This document shows, in pieces, positions 1 through 10,105 of a DNA stretch of 64,000 nucleotides. The position numbers and the translations under genes are program-made. The DNA is from Thozetella sp. PMI_491 (taxonomy: Eukaryota > Ascomycota > Sordariomycetes > Chaetosphaeriales > Chaetosphaeriaceae): contig MU270139.1 in the NCBI GenBank assembly GCA_021432635.1, positions 18,904 through 82,903 on the forward strand, in the 5' to 3' direction. The notes beneath the pieces are model-generated. The model ran no database searches. It saw only the letters and a list, made by a program, of their open reading frames with translations, and was not told where the DNA came from. The first letter of the stretch is position 1. Each line of letters starts with the position of its first letter.

Positions 1-2
1 TG

Positions 3-926
3 CGACGGCTAGTCATCAAAGTACTCCGAAGGCCTCAAAGTTGGGATGAGAATGATACTCAACATGCCGATGAGAAAGAAGAGGCGGGAGAAAGGGACCT
101 CCCCAATAAGAGCCTGAGATCCCGGGTCATAGGTAGACTGTTTGGGAGATCCGATAAAGCTGCCCCTTCCGCATCGATGGAGAAAATCAAAGACCATGAC
201 GAAACGGAAGGATCCTCAAGTCCAGCTCAAGTAAAATCTGGCATATCTAGCTTTCTCGATCCCAAGGCCGCACCGGTTACAGTTGGGCCTAGCGTTGGTG
301 TGGAGCGTGGTGGCAATTCGAGTGTGTCGCGACAAGCCCCTAACGCAGGCGAGACAAGCGACAAGACTTCAGCAAAAGGCTCGGATCCTTTGACACTTGA
401 CGATATCCCGCGAATCGTGGATGCAGAAAAGGCCACAAGCGATGAATTCGTAGTGTGGCATCTGCTGTACAAAAACGGTGAGGCCTTCGACCAACCTGAA
501 ATGAAAATCTTGGAGGCGATGTACACCCTCATGCGGCTGTCGGAGGAGAAGAACCTGGGCCCGAGTAACCCGCGAATCGTCCACTGCATCGCAGGCACAG
601 GGCGAACGGGGACTTATATAGCCCTCGAGCACCTGATCCGCGAGGTTGAGGAGGGGGCTTTCTGGAGGTACGGCAGCGACCCAGACCCGAAAGAAGACCT
701 GGTCGCCTGGGTCGTCCAGGCTCTCCGAGAACAACGGCCGAACATGATCCGGAACTTCCAGCAGTATCACTTTCTATATGAGGTGTTGAGGGACTTATGG
801 AAGCACAAGTATTCGCAGCAACCAGAACAGGCTCAAGCGGTGCCACGGACGTCACAGCCTCGGGCAAACCCGTTCATCTTCCCGTTTCCGAACGACCCTA
901 AGTACACTATGGAGGTTCCACAATGA
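3..926 (+). CDS. Protein tyrosine phosphatase (5'-truncated by window edge)
   Basis: Removes phosphate from phosphotyrosine through a cysteinyl intermediate. The frame is open from base 3 to the stop at 924-926, and the first in-window Met at 177 is probably internal, so the N-terminus lies outside the window. The P-loop HCIAGTGRTG is encoded at about 582-611, with nucleophile Cys and phosphate-binding Arg both present. It is followed by a Q-loop-like NFQQYHFLYEVL near 752-787, as in classical PTPs. The N-terminal part is low-complexity, rich in Ser, Lys and Glu. Where the WPD loop should sit (about 460-500) the sequence reads YKNGEAFDQP, so the usual WPD triad is not visible; catalysis may be weak or the loop diverged. 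The family call is firm; substrate and localisation cannot be inferred. Confidence 0.8.
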   Translation, partial: RRLVIKVLRRPQSWDENDTQHADEKEEAGERDLPNKSLRSRVIGRLFGRSDKAAPSASMEKIKDHDETEGSSSPAQVKSGISSFLDPKAAPVTVGPSVGVERGGNSSVSRQAPNAGETSDKTSAKGSDPLTLDDIPRIVDAEKATSDEFVVWHLLYKNGEAFDQPEMKILEAMYTLMRLSEEKNLGPSNPRIVHCIAGTGRTGTYIALEHLIREVEEGAFWRYGSDPDPKEDLVAWVVQALREQRPNMIRNFQQYHFLYEVLRDLWKHKYSQQPEQAQAVPRTSQPRANPFIFPFPNDPKYTMEVPQ

Positions 927-1222
927 GAGAGTCTCCATAGAAAAATACTCACAAATTGAGGGACATAATGAATCTTGATACACAAGGCACGTATTTACTG
1001 CATCTTCATGGTTCCACGAAATAAAAAATAAAGGCGGTTGCATATTCTAGTGACATTTCCGTGTGTGTAGCTCGTAGAGGAATCTGCCACGATACAATAG
1101 AAGCTAGATGCTTGCATGATATGTCGTTTGCCGTGTCATGACTCATAAATTGCATTGTCCCTCCTCTCTAGTCGACGCGCACGCGTCATTAAACAAGCTA
1201 CCCGTGCGACACAACGAGATGC

Positions 1223-2809
1223 TCAGGACCACGGCCACCACGAAGACTTTCGGGAGCGTTTCACGACGAAAGCACCACGGTCCATCGTGTTAATGACGAT
1301 GTGGCCACTGGGGAAGAAGGGGTAGTGGCTCCAGGTGCCCGTGAATGTCACATTGCCGCCCCCCGGAGCCGAGTCATCCTCCGGGTGGATGTCGAAGTAC
1401 GCCACCTCCTTGATCCCCTTGCCGGTTGGGTCGCTCGGGACCGAGCGGAGGTCGAGGATGCTGATACCCAGCGCATAGTTGCTCTGGTACGTGAACCCGT
1501 CCTTGACAAACTGGTTGTGATCGATGCCCCGCCGGAGGCCCTTGTAGTAGCCCGTCTGCTTGGGGTGCTCCAGCGAGCTGATGTCCCAGATGAACGAAAT
1601 GGGGTAGCCGTCCTTGGCCAGGCCAGTCCCGTCCACCTCGTCATACTCGTCGTCCGAGATGAGGAACTGCTGCCAGTTGGGGTCCAGAACCCAGCCCTGA
1701 TGTGTAAAGCTGACTCCCTCGTACGAAGTATTCGAGATGATCTTGATGTTCTTCTTGTCTGTTACGTCAAAGCTGCGCGCTATGTTAGCTCGTGCGGATC
1801 TCTTGGGTATGTGGCTGTCACTCACATCGCAATCGAGTCCTCGTCGTAGCCGTAGCAGACATCCCGACCGTAGTACTTCCGATCCGGTCCTCGGTACACA
1901 ATGCATTGGGCGTCATGGACATAGCCGTCCTCTCCAGTACCACCTAGCGTCTTGGGGTTGGTGGGATCGGTCAAGTCGAAAAAGACAAGACCAGCACGGA
2001 GCGTCCCGTTGCGGGGCTGGAATCCCGTCGCGACACCGTAGTTCCTCTCCTCGTTGGTTACGACGTTGTGCGAACGACCCAACGGTAGCCCCTCGTTCCA
2101 AAACCCATCCAGGTCATTCTCGTTGCTAAAGAGCACAGGCGACTCCGGGTCTACGTCCTCGAGCTTCTTTAGGTCAAATATTTGGATGCCGTGCTGCTCG
2201 GCCTCGCTCCCGATGACGATATAGCTCTTGTAGCCCTTGATCTCGCGCCACAGGGATGTGTTTGCCGTGGTGTACTGGGGCAGTCTGCCGAGATAGACTA
2301 GCTTGCCTCTGTCAGTGACCTCGGCGAAGGCCGTGCCATCGAGCTGAGCGATGGCGACGAACTCCCGGCCTTCCGGGCTGGCCCACCCCCACGACCCGGC
2401 GCCTCGGCCAAAGCCACTTCCTAGCTCGGCATGGGTTTTGAAGTCATAAAGGTCCAGGTCCTTGCATCGGAAGGTATACTTCGGGTCCCCTGGGACGTAC
2501 GCCGCGATTCCGTCTGTGCACGCGACAAAGTCCTTGGTCTTGTCGAAGCTCTTGTACTGGGTCGAGTCGTACACGCCTTCAGCCTCCAGCTCGCTCCATA
2601 TTTGCTGTCGTCTGTTAGCAATTCCCTTATGCGCCAGAGCCAAGACCAAAAGTACTATTGCCGCTTACGTTTTTCAGCGCCAAGATCTGTGCATGCCGGA
2701 CGCCGCTGTCGTACAGCTCCGCCTTCAACTTTAAATCGACGGCAACTTCCTTCGCAAGAGCAACAGCGGACAAGGCCGCAAGGGCGAAAACGGTAGTGCA
2801 AGTCTTCAT
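1223..2809 (-). CDS. Secreted LVIVD / choice-of-anchor-B type repeat protein
   Basis: Three exons on the minus strand: 2809-2669, 2604-1826 and 1772-1223, giving 489 aa. Both introns carry GTRAG-type donors, GCTAAC-like branch sites and CAG acceptors, and splicing restores the segment DSIAIFDVTD across the second junction. The N-terminus MKTCTTVFALAALSAVALA is a good signal peptide, so the protein should be exported. The body holds repeated beta-propeller-like segments (for example GIQIFDLKKL, LVFFDLTDPTNP, GISILDLRSV) characteristic of LVIVD-repeat/choice-of-anchor-B proteins, which fungal annotations often call regulatory P domain proteins. Their biochemical role is not established. The upstream Met six residues earlier would weaken the signal peptide, so the start at 2809 is preferred. 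Confidence 0.82.
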
Positions 2810-3766
2810 TTTGGATCTTCGCGGCATCTAGCGCAGACGCTATTTGATCTTCTTGGAGCGAAAGATACCTGTGCAAGTGCCAAGAGGATGGGCCGGCTTA
2901 AAAGGGCTTTTGGTGCTCAATATCGGGCGGATAATCACCTGCGGCGGGCTGCGGCACTCTCGGCCAACGGGAGAGCACTTGATACTATGAAAGATATTAC
3001 ATTGCGGCTTGGCAATAGTAGATTGGCTTCTACTTCATACGGGGTTGCATTTACGATATCGCGGCACTGCGTTGCGTGCTTGCCCGAATTGGTAGGTAGC
3101 AAGGCTTACATGCCGGCAGCCAAGAAGGCGGCTCCCTAGTCCGCCCGAGGGAGACACAGATCAGCGCTGCTAACCCGGCCAGAAGCTATGCGACCTAACG
3201 TGGGGAGAGTTACAATCACGCTGTGCCAAGCCAGCGCTACAGCGTGACTATTACTGTGTAGAGTAGGTACCAAGCCGCCGTAACCACTCGAGCATTCTCG
3301 GGGTAGGATTCTCTGTATTCGCCATTGTCATCGCAATTACTGTCACGTGCGCGCCACCCAGCTTCCCGATCGAGAAATAAATTCTGAGCAGAGCGGTTCG
3401 CTTTGTGCCTAGTCGGCAAACTTGACCCAGGTTCTTTTGCGAATTGCAAGGCCGCACTGCCTTGTAGAACCCGATCACACCTGCCAAGCCGGCCTCCGCA
3501 CACGGCTGTCGCTATGTACAAACGCACAATTGTTGCTTTTTCCTCCCATGCGTGGAACTTTGTGCTCACTCCTCACCTACGCCAAGTAAGCACAGACTTG
3601 TTCGTTGATGTATTGGATGCGACGCCTCCTTCTAGCGTCGAGAGTCTCCCGGCATATCTGGAACTTATCCCGATAGGTGAGATCTTGGGTTTCGGAGTCA
3701 GACAAGCCGCACCCATCTCCTATAGCTGGAAAAATCTATGGATTGCCAGGAAACTACTCGGCCTTG
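2810..3766. other. Intergenic region, no gene seen
   Basis: Holds the upstream region of the LVIVD gene and the 3' flank of the amidase, both on the minus strand. Short open frames here show no codon pattern or motif I can support. Confidence 0.6.
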
Positions 3767-5324
3767 TCAGAGTGGCGGTGTCCGCCGAGCTTTCACAAGT
3801 TCCTCCACCGCAAGTCCCAGCTCTAGCAGCGTTTTGTCGGAGAAGGGCTGTGCGACGAATTCTAAGCCGACGGGAAGCTGGGGCGTGCCCTCTCGTTCCG
3901 CGGTGAATCCTGCTGGAACAGAGATAGCGGGCCAGCGCAGCTGGGACGCGAATCCGATGTTGAAAGGGAAGAAGCCACGCATCTGCTGGTCAATATCTGC
4001 AAAGCGAGGCGCCGTCTGCTTCGCCGTCGGGAAGGCAAGGGCCGACACCCTGTGCTTCAGCATTGTAGTAGCGACCACCTGCTGAAATTCTTGTAGTTGA
4101 TCAACCTGCTTCCCATAGTCGCCCGACTCATGAGGGTTGGCCAGCCCGTGTGCGGACACGTAGGGGATCATAACGTTCTCCTTTGGATACTTGCCGCTGG
4201 CAGTGATCTCGGGGAGGGTGATTCCGAACTTAGGCTTTAGGTAGTCATCGAGATCCGCCCTAGACCGTGTCAAGAACATGCTCGTCGACGCAAGATAACC
4301 CTTCAGGCCGGGCACCTCGACGTCTACCACCTCGTACCCCGCAGCTCGTAGCTTATCTAAAGCAGAGTTGATAACTTGGTTTACTGCCGCATGCTCCACT
4401 TTGCTGTCGTCGCCGAAGAGAAAGCGGACGACACCTATTCTAGCCGGCAGGACGTTGCGTCGGTCCAACCCCGCTGCATAGCTCCCACCCGGCGGGGGCG
4501 GATGCATCGCGGGAAGAGCTGTGGATGGATCATTCTCGTCAAATCCGACAATAGCGTCCAACAGCAGCGCCACATCTTTGACGGTGCGGCCCATTGGCCC
4601 CGATGTAGACTGCCCTTTGACACCTTTCGAAATGCCCGTGAGGCTGACTAGCCCAATCGTAGGTCGCAGACCGACCAAGTTGCAGAAAGTGCTCGGGATG
4701 CGGATCGACCCGCCGGAGTCGCTGCCAATGCCGATAAGAGCTAGGTTAGCTGCCACGGCCGCGGCAGTGCCGCTGCTAGACGCTCCAGGGTCTCGATCAA
4801 GATCATACGGGTTGCGGGTGACACCTGTGATGGACGAAGTCGAGAAATAGTCGGTACCCCAGTCTATTATAATGAATTAGAATTGCCACCTCTATCACGG
4901 AGCGCAGCAGCAAAGATAATTTACCAGGCATGCAAGACTTGGCTAGCACGATTGCGCCGGCTGCCTTCAGCTTTGTGATCAGAGTCGCGTCTTCTTTGGG
5001 CACAAAGTCTTTGGCAACAACTGAGCCGAATGTAGTCACGAGCCCTTCTGTCTCAACATGATCCTTGACGACCACCGGTATGCCGTGCAGAGGGCCCTGG
5101 AATGCCCCGGTGGTCTTGAAGTCGTCATCCAGCTTCTGAGCGATGGCGAGCGCTTTGTCATTCACGACCGTGATAGAGTTCAACGCTGGGCCGCTCTCAT
5201 CGCGGTCAATGGCTTGGATTCGTTCAATATACGCCGAGACTAAGTCCTTTGAAGTGTATAGGCCTTGACGATAGGCGTCGTGAACTTGGCGAATGGTCAA
5301 CTCGTTGAGGTTGATGGGAGACAT
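3767..5324 (-). CDS. Amidase signature-family hydrolase
   Basis: Hydrolyses a C-N amide bond with the Ser-cisSer-Lys triad. Two exons, 5324-4925 and 4863-3767, give 498 aa, a normal family length. The 61-nt intron (donor GTAAAT, acceptor TAATAG) rejoins KSCMPDWGTDYF in frame. Catalytic Lys is visible in VVVKDHVET (about residue 87), the cis-Ser region in DPGASSSGTAAAVAANLA (about 158-174) and the nucleophile in GSDSGGSIRIPS (Ser about 186). The glycine-serine stretch is GASSSGT rather than the common GGSSGG, a mild deviation. There is no signal peptide, so it is probably cytosolic. Related fungal enzymes act on acetamide-like, indoleacetamide-like or other amides; the substrate is not predictable. 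It lies divergently from the amidohydrolase at 6065. Confidence 0.93.
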
Positions 5325-6064
5325 GATGACGCAATTCTCCGTGATGAATGAGCGAGTAAATGTTCAGACAGAACTTGTAGACGCCAGTAGGTGCTGTATC
5401 GGCTTGGACCTAGCATCCATTAATGAGCTTTGCTTTCATCCAGGCAGCTGACCAAGACTTTATAGGTTTTCTCGTACTCTTGACAAGCAGACCAGCGCTT
5501 GGCAGCCTGTTCACGACGAATCCCTGTTTGCCGAGGTTCAGAGATGAGATAATTCGGCAGGACTACCTAAGTAGAATTAAAATCACACGTCGCTCATTTA
5601 TCATTAGTAAGAGAGAGAGCAGAAGTCCCACGATGGTCAACGTTGGGACTTGAGGGTCTGGAGTTAACGCGGACTACCCGACTTACCCGATCGGGAGTAA
5701 ATATTATTGTGTCCAATCAGCACTGCGTTTTTGGATCGGGGGATCCACTCCGGCCTACGGCTCGGCTATCTTTTTATGCGCCGGGCCGATCGGGGTCGGC
5801 CCTTCGGCCGGTGGTGGCCCTCTTCCGCTGGCGACCGGCTTGTGACAGCCGGTATCTCCGTACCTTCAAACGTGCGCAAAATACGGAGGGATTCGTCTGG
5901 GTGGTGAATTCCGGCCGAATGGCCGGGTTGAAAAGCGGAATCATTTGTTACAAGTCCACCTGCCGACTCGAAACTTGGATGTTATTCATCTCTTGAGAAC
6001 ATTGCTGTTCATAGTTGCTTTCAAATTTTAGCCATTCAGAACGATACGCCAGAAAGAAGCAGAT
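5325..6064. other. Divergent intergenic region (amidase / amidohydrolase)
   Basis: 740 bp between two divergently transcribed genes. From about 5740 to 5930 it becomes GC-rich and dense in CGG/CCG triplets, the half-sites of Zn2Cys6 regulators. No protein-coding gene was recognised. Confidence 0.55.
5911..5926. promoter_or_regulatory. Perfect inverted repeat, CGG/CCG type
   Basis: CCGGCCgaatGGCCGG is a perfect 6-bp inverted repeat with a 4-nt spacer, ending 138 nt before the ATG of the amidohydrolase. It contains a CGG-N8-CCG arrangement compatible with a zinc-cluster dimer site. The symmetry is seen; regulatory use is inference. Confidence 0.35.
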
Positions 6065-7069
6065 ATGAAATCCTGTGCGTTTCCTAGCGGGTGGCTTGAC
6101 GTGCATGCGCACTTTCAATTGCCGCAGACGGCTGAAGCAGCACAGGAACAGGTGAAGCTTTACCGTTCGCTCCACTTCATGCTCTCTGGCCCCGTGGTAT
6201 GGGACGTCGATGAGATATTGCGGTACAATGACTCTGCAGCAGTTTCCATGCAGATGCTATCCTACATCCCAGCGAATCTGGATACGCTTAAACGGGCCAA
6301 TGACTATGGTGCCTCCATCGTCGAGAAGCACCCAACGCGATTCGGCTTGCTCGCTGCCTTGCCTACCGACAATCCGGCCGCATGTCTGGAGGAGATCTCG
6401 CGTGTCACAATGACATATCTTATACCCCCGGATGGCTTCGCCTTGACTACTGTCTACAACCAGTGCTATTTAGGAGACCCTCGCCTGGATTCGGTGTGGG
6501 CGGAACTAGATTCTAGAGCAGCCGTCGTCCATATCCATCCCAGTACATCGGCACTGCCGCTCCTTGGGAAACCAACGCCACTGATCGAGGTAGCCTTTGA
6601 TACGACTCGCACCGTGACCGACATGCTTTACAATGGCGTCTTTCGGCGGTATCGCAACATCAAGTTTATCCTCGCGCACTGCGGAGGCGCCCTCCCGGCC
6701 CTGTCCGGCCGCTTAAGACTCCTCGGGACGGAAGAATGGATCCCGAATCCCCATCAGCTGACACGCGAGGAGATAGAGGAACAGTTGAGTCGGTTGTATG
6801 TGGATACAGCCGCGACCGCGAAAACAGGGCTGGACCCGGCCGCAGCCATGTGTGGTGCCAGCCATTGCATCTACGGCGCGGACTGCGGAGTTCCCTGTTC
6901 GACAGACCAGACCATGAACGAGAACAAAGCGGACGTGATTTCGTTCGAGAAACGAAAAAATGTCCAACCCAACACCATTGGGAGGAATGGTTGGTCGCTT
7001 TTCCCCGCTGCCGTTCGACGTGTTATGGAGAGCGGATCGCCGGACAAGACGCCAAGCAAGCTTGTGTGA
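6065..7069 (+). CDS. Amidohydrolase-2 family, 6-methylsalicylate decarboxylase-like
   Basis: A single exon of 334 aa. It shows the metal-dependent TIM-barrel pattern of the ACMSD/6-MSA decarboxylase branch: WLDVHAHFQLP near the N-terminus (HxH metal ligands), VVHIHPSTSALP in the middle, LAHCGGALPAL, and the subfamily-typical YGADCGVPCSTDQTMNEN towards the C-terminus followed by IGRNGWSLFPAA. Family members decarboxylate small aromatic acids such as 6-methylsalicylate or related benzoates. No polyketide synthase accompanies it here, so a free-standing catabolic or detoxifying decarboxylation is more likely than patulin- or yanuthone-type biosynthesis. The stretch EISRVTMTYLIPPDGFAL is slightly divergent from relatives. 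The start at 6065 immediately precedes the barrel and there is no targeting peptide. Confidence 0.85.
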   Translation: MKSCAFPSGWLDVHAHFQLPQTAEAAQEQVKLYRSLHFMLSGPVVWDVDEILRYNDSAAVSMQMLSYIPANLDTLKRANDYGASIVEKHPTRFGLLAALPTDNPAACLEEISRVTMTYLIPPDGFALTTVYNQCYLGDPRLDSVWAELDSRAAVVHIHPSTSALPLLGKPTPLIEVAFDTTRTVTDMLYNGVFRRYRNIKFILAHCGGALPALSGRLRLLGTEEWIPNPHQLTREEIEEQLSRLYVDTAATAKTGLDPAAAMCGASHCIYGADCGVPCSTDQTMNENKADVISFEKRKNVQPNTIGRNGWSLFPAAVRRVMESGSPDKTPSKLV

Positions 7070-7156
7070 GATATTCTAGCTTGGTAGGCGATTTATACGG
7101 ATATATGCACTCACTCCATCATTTGAGGTTAGGGGCTGCAACTATAGTCAAGATTA

Positions 7157-8821
7157 TCATTTCCTTGTTGGAGCGGCTAACTTTTCCAACAGACCGGCAA
7201 AGTCTCCTGTATAGCCAGATTCAGCATTCATGTACTTGTTTTTCCCTATTCCATAGGACCATGAAACATTCACTGTGTGCTCTTTGTTGTACGAGTGCGC
7301 TTCAGCCAGGGGCTCGGTGTCCTCTTGGCTGTCATTGTTAGTCATTCTTTTCAGGATTGTGACATTCATAGATACCGAAAACGTGTATGGATCGCTGGAC
7401 GGGACTACATGTCTCTCCTTCGCTCCCTGGAAGATTATATCGTAGACCCTCAGCTCGTCATAGATGAGCAAGCCCGGAGCTGCGCCGGGGCGGGTGCTAA
7501 AGAACGGGAGCAGTATAAGTCCATCCTGTTCTTCCCCGTCACTATGCACAGTCCAGTCGAGAATGAAATTGGAAATGTGGCTATCTCTGTCAAACATTCG
7601 CCGTGCGTATGTTGATGGGTATTGCATAGACAGGCGCAGTGACTCGTAGGCTTTCAGTCTTCCCGCCATCCTGATCATGCCATTGGTAACGCTCCAGAAA
7701 GCATTCCATCTCGCACGGGCCGTCTCTACATCCATTTCCTGGCATTCGACACGAGAATGCGGGCGCTTAGGTGATCCATGGAGATCGTCGTGTAGATAAC
7801 CAGGCTTGAAGCCTCTTGCTTAGTTGGCCCAACTCCAAGTTGGCAATTTGAGGTGCTGAGCTACCCAGAACTGATTGAGCAGGCTCTGGCGTGTATGGAT
7901 CGCCTCCCGCTGCCAGAGGAGCCCATAGCCTTTCAACACGTGAGGCTCCCAGAGTCCGGCAACGTACGAGTCTTCTAAGAGTCTTGTAGAGTTTGCAAAG
8001 AGCTGTGCTAAACCAGATTTAGCCGGCAACCTGTCGTGTGGCTGCTGTAAGGTTAGATCCGCATATTGGCAAGTAATTTCTGTCCATGCCATATGAACAT
8101 CTTCGTCATTTAATAACCTCAGCTCTAGTGCTCGGAAAGCTCTCAATAGCATTTCCATCATCGACGAAGGGAGTGCAAAGCCGTTCTGACAGATACTGTG
8201 ATGGGCACAAACAAAGGGGAACATAGACCTCCCAAATACTGGTTTTCGGGGAGACAGCTTTCGTTCCTGAAACATCCATCCGCGAGTCGCCCAAGAAGAG
8301 ACGGTATTGCCGATATTGTATGGAGTCCGGTTATTAGGGTGTAGGAAGCGCATCTGTGAATCTAGACCTTGATTCTCGATAGTGTAGCTTCCCATAATGC
8401 TAGCATTGATGTGTGACTGGAATGGGACGTCGATCTTGTCGTTATGCGAACCTAGGAATCCCTGGCGACAGGAATGCGACGCCGGAGCGCAAATCGTCAA
8501 AAACGAATGGCGATATATTGAACCCATCTGCTGGCTCTCCAATTCCCAGTCTGACTTGTCATCTTGCACAATGCAGACCGAATCAATCCAGAGAAACCTA
8601 ATTCTCAAAGCCTTGCAGACGGCTAGGGCATCTCGCATAACTGTGGACATCTCTGCCTCCTGGATCCCCTGCAGTCTGTTACTTAGTGTGCGAAATTCGG
8701 TCCTGACCAGCCTCCTAGGTAGGACATTCACGAGCGAGACAAGCGACTCCCACGAAGAAAAATTGAGGTTAGGAACACCGCCTTTCCACTTAGCACCATA
8801 CAGACCTCTATATCCTGACAC
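7157..8821 (-). pseudogene. HET-domain (heterokaryon incompatibility) gene, probably broken
   Basis: The minus-strand frame carries the HET core: FLWIDSVCIVQDD, then SDWELESQQMGSIY and ATRGWMFQERKLS, ending PTWSWAN. HET proteins mediate nonself recognition and programmed cell death in filamentous fungi. Two defects are visible. An in-frame TAA at 7822-7820 interrupts an otherwise continuous frame that resumes in the same phase down to the stop at 7157. No ATG precedes the core in the open frame, which runs up to a TGA at about 8860, and the usual N-terminal HET block ending in a Trp-Gly pair is not recognisable. The TAA could be a C-to-T change of a Gln codon, as repeat-induced point mutation makes. 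A truncated but functional protein starting at an internal Met, or an unrecognised intron, cannot be excluded. Confidence 0.65.
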
Positions 8822-9631
8822 AGAGTGACACCGATTTGGCTTCTCGGGGATTGCGCATCATAAAGGTGTGATTGCAGTGCGCTAGCTATCTAGATATCTA
8901 ATGCCACTGAATGGACCGTCATCGTGGCATGTTTTTCGATCTGGCTATATACATGACTCATTGACCTGGGCGGCTCGGCAGCTCCACACCAAACACTCAT
9001 CGGTCCTTCGCATCAGCGTAAGTCGGATGCCGTGTGATAAGAGGCCTTGCATGGCAAGAACAGAATAGTTTCCGAAGATCTGTGGCGTACTAGCCAGGCC
9101 GATGAACGAGCCTCTATGCCTCGTAGCTTGCCTGGCTGCCTGCCTGTCTGCCTAGGGGCAGATCTGCCCAGCAAGGGCGGTTGGAGCGTGGATCCAATGA
9201 CGGAGTAGCCACGCTCAAGGAGGTCGTTCAACGATGTGATTCAGCCGTGGGGATAGACGGCGAAGCTGTGTTAGGGTGCCTGCTGAAGGGGTGGGTTGGC
9301 TGAAGGTGCCGTTGATGGGTTGGTCTCGATGACGAAGTTGGATCGTAGTGCCTGCTGAAGGACTTTGCTGTCTGGAGACGCCATTCGATTGCTGTGTTAG
9401 CAGTCTGTTCGGACGGCTCGAAGCGAGGATGACCTACCAGGCTTTGTGATTGTTGAGGCTTGCCCCTGCTTAGCTCGACGGGCGACCAACTCCGACGAGG
9501 AACACCCATCTACGACGGTGACGTGAGGGGCATAGATGGGATAAGAATATTTCGGAATTAGGGGGGTACAAATGGGGTTCAAAAAGGGGCAAACAGAAAA
9601 CAAAAAGCAAACAAGATAAGAATGTAACCGA
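8822..9631. other. Intergenic region, no gene supported
   Basis: 810 bp upstream of the HET relic and downstream of the small ORF at 9632. It contains short direct duplications of words such as GGGTTGG and GATGACG around 9290-9330. The open frames are compositionally simple and not convincing. Confidence 0.45.
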
Positions 9632-10105
9632 TCACAGCCCCCATCTCTCCCAACCTGACAGCTGGGCTCGCGCCCACGCGGCCAGCTCCTCGGCCTCCTT
9701 GGCCACGAAGGCCAACACGAACACGGCCCCTTGGGCGAACCGCCCTCGCAACCGGTCGTCCTCCTCGACCACCCGCCGGAGCCAGGCTCCGACGGAGGCC
9801 ACCCACCCTCCCACACGCCAACACACCCACAATACCCACAACACCAAGTTTTCCGCCGCCCGCGCCACGCACGCCCGCGCACGCCCGGCCAGAGTAGTCC
9901 CTGGCCGGGAAACCCATCGCCACGCCGACCGAGCCCCCCGCCGAGCCCCCTGCCACACACGGCCCACCACCGCCCAAACAAACATTCCGGCCCATACAGC
10001 CACTCGCCCCCCGAATGCGTAAATGAGCGCCCCGAGGACGCTTTGCGAGATTGGAATATCTGTTTGAGAGTGTATTAGCAGTTGATCAAGTGTACGGTTA
10101 GTCAT
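9632..10105 (-). CDS. Hypothetical Trp-rich membrane-like protein
   Basis: A 157-aa frame with ATG at 10105. It is not recognised. After a polar start (MTNRTLDQLLIHSQTDIPIS) it has several hydrophobic stretches such as LVLWVLWVCW and AVFVLAFVA, separated by Arg-rich segments. I count 13 tryptophans, about 8 percent, which is very high. The coding strand is strongly GC-skewed relative to its flanks. This could be a small membrane protein, or a chance open frame in GC-rich DNA. The regular alternation of hydrophobic and basic segments and the absence of any stop favour a real but fast-evolving gene. Confidence 0.35.
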   Translation of the reverse strand: MTNRTLDQLLIHSQTDIPISQSVLGALIYAFGGRVAVWAGMFVWAVVGRVWQGARRGARSAWRWVSRPGTTLAGRARACVARAAENLVLWVLWVCWRVGGWVASVGAWLRRVVEEDDRLRGRFAQGAVFVLAFVAKEAEELAAWARAQLSGWERWGL

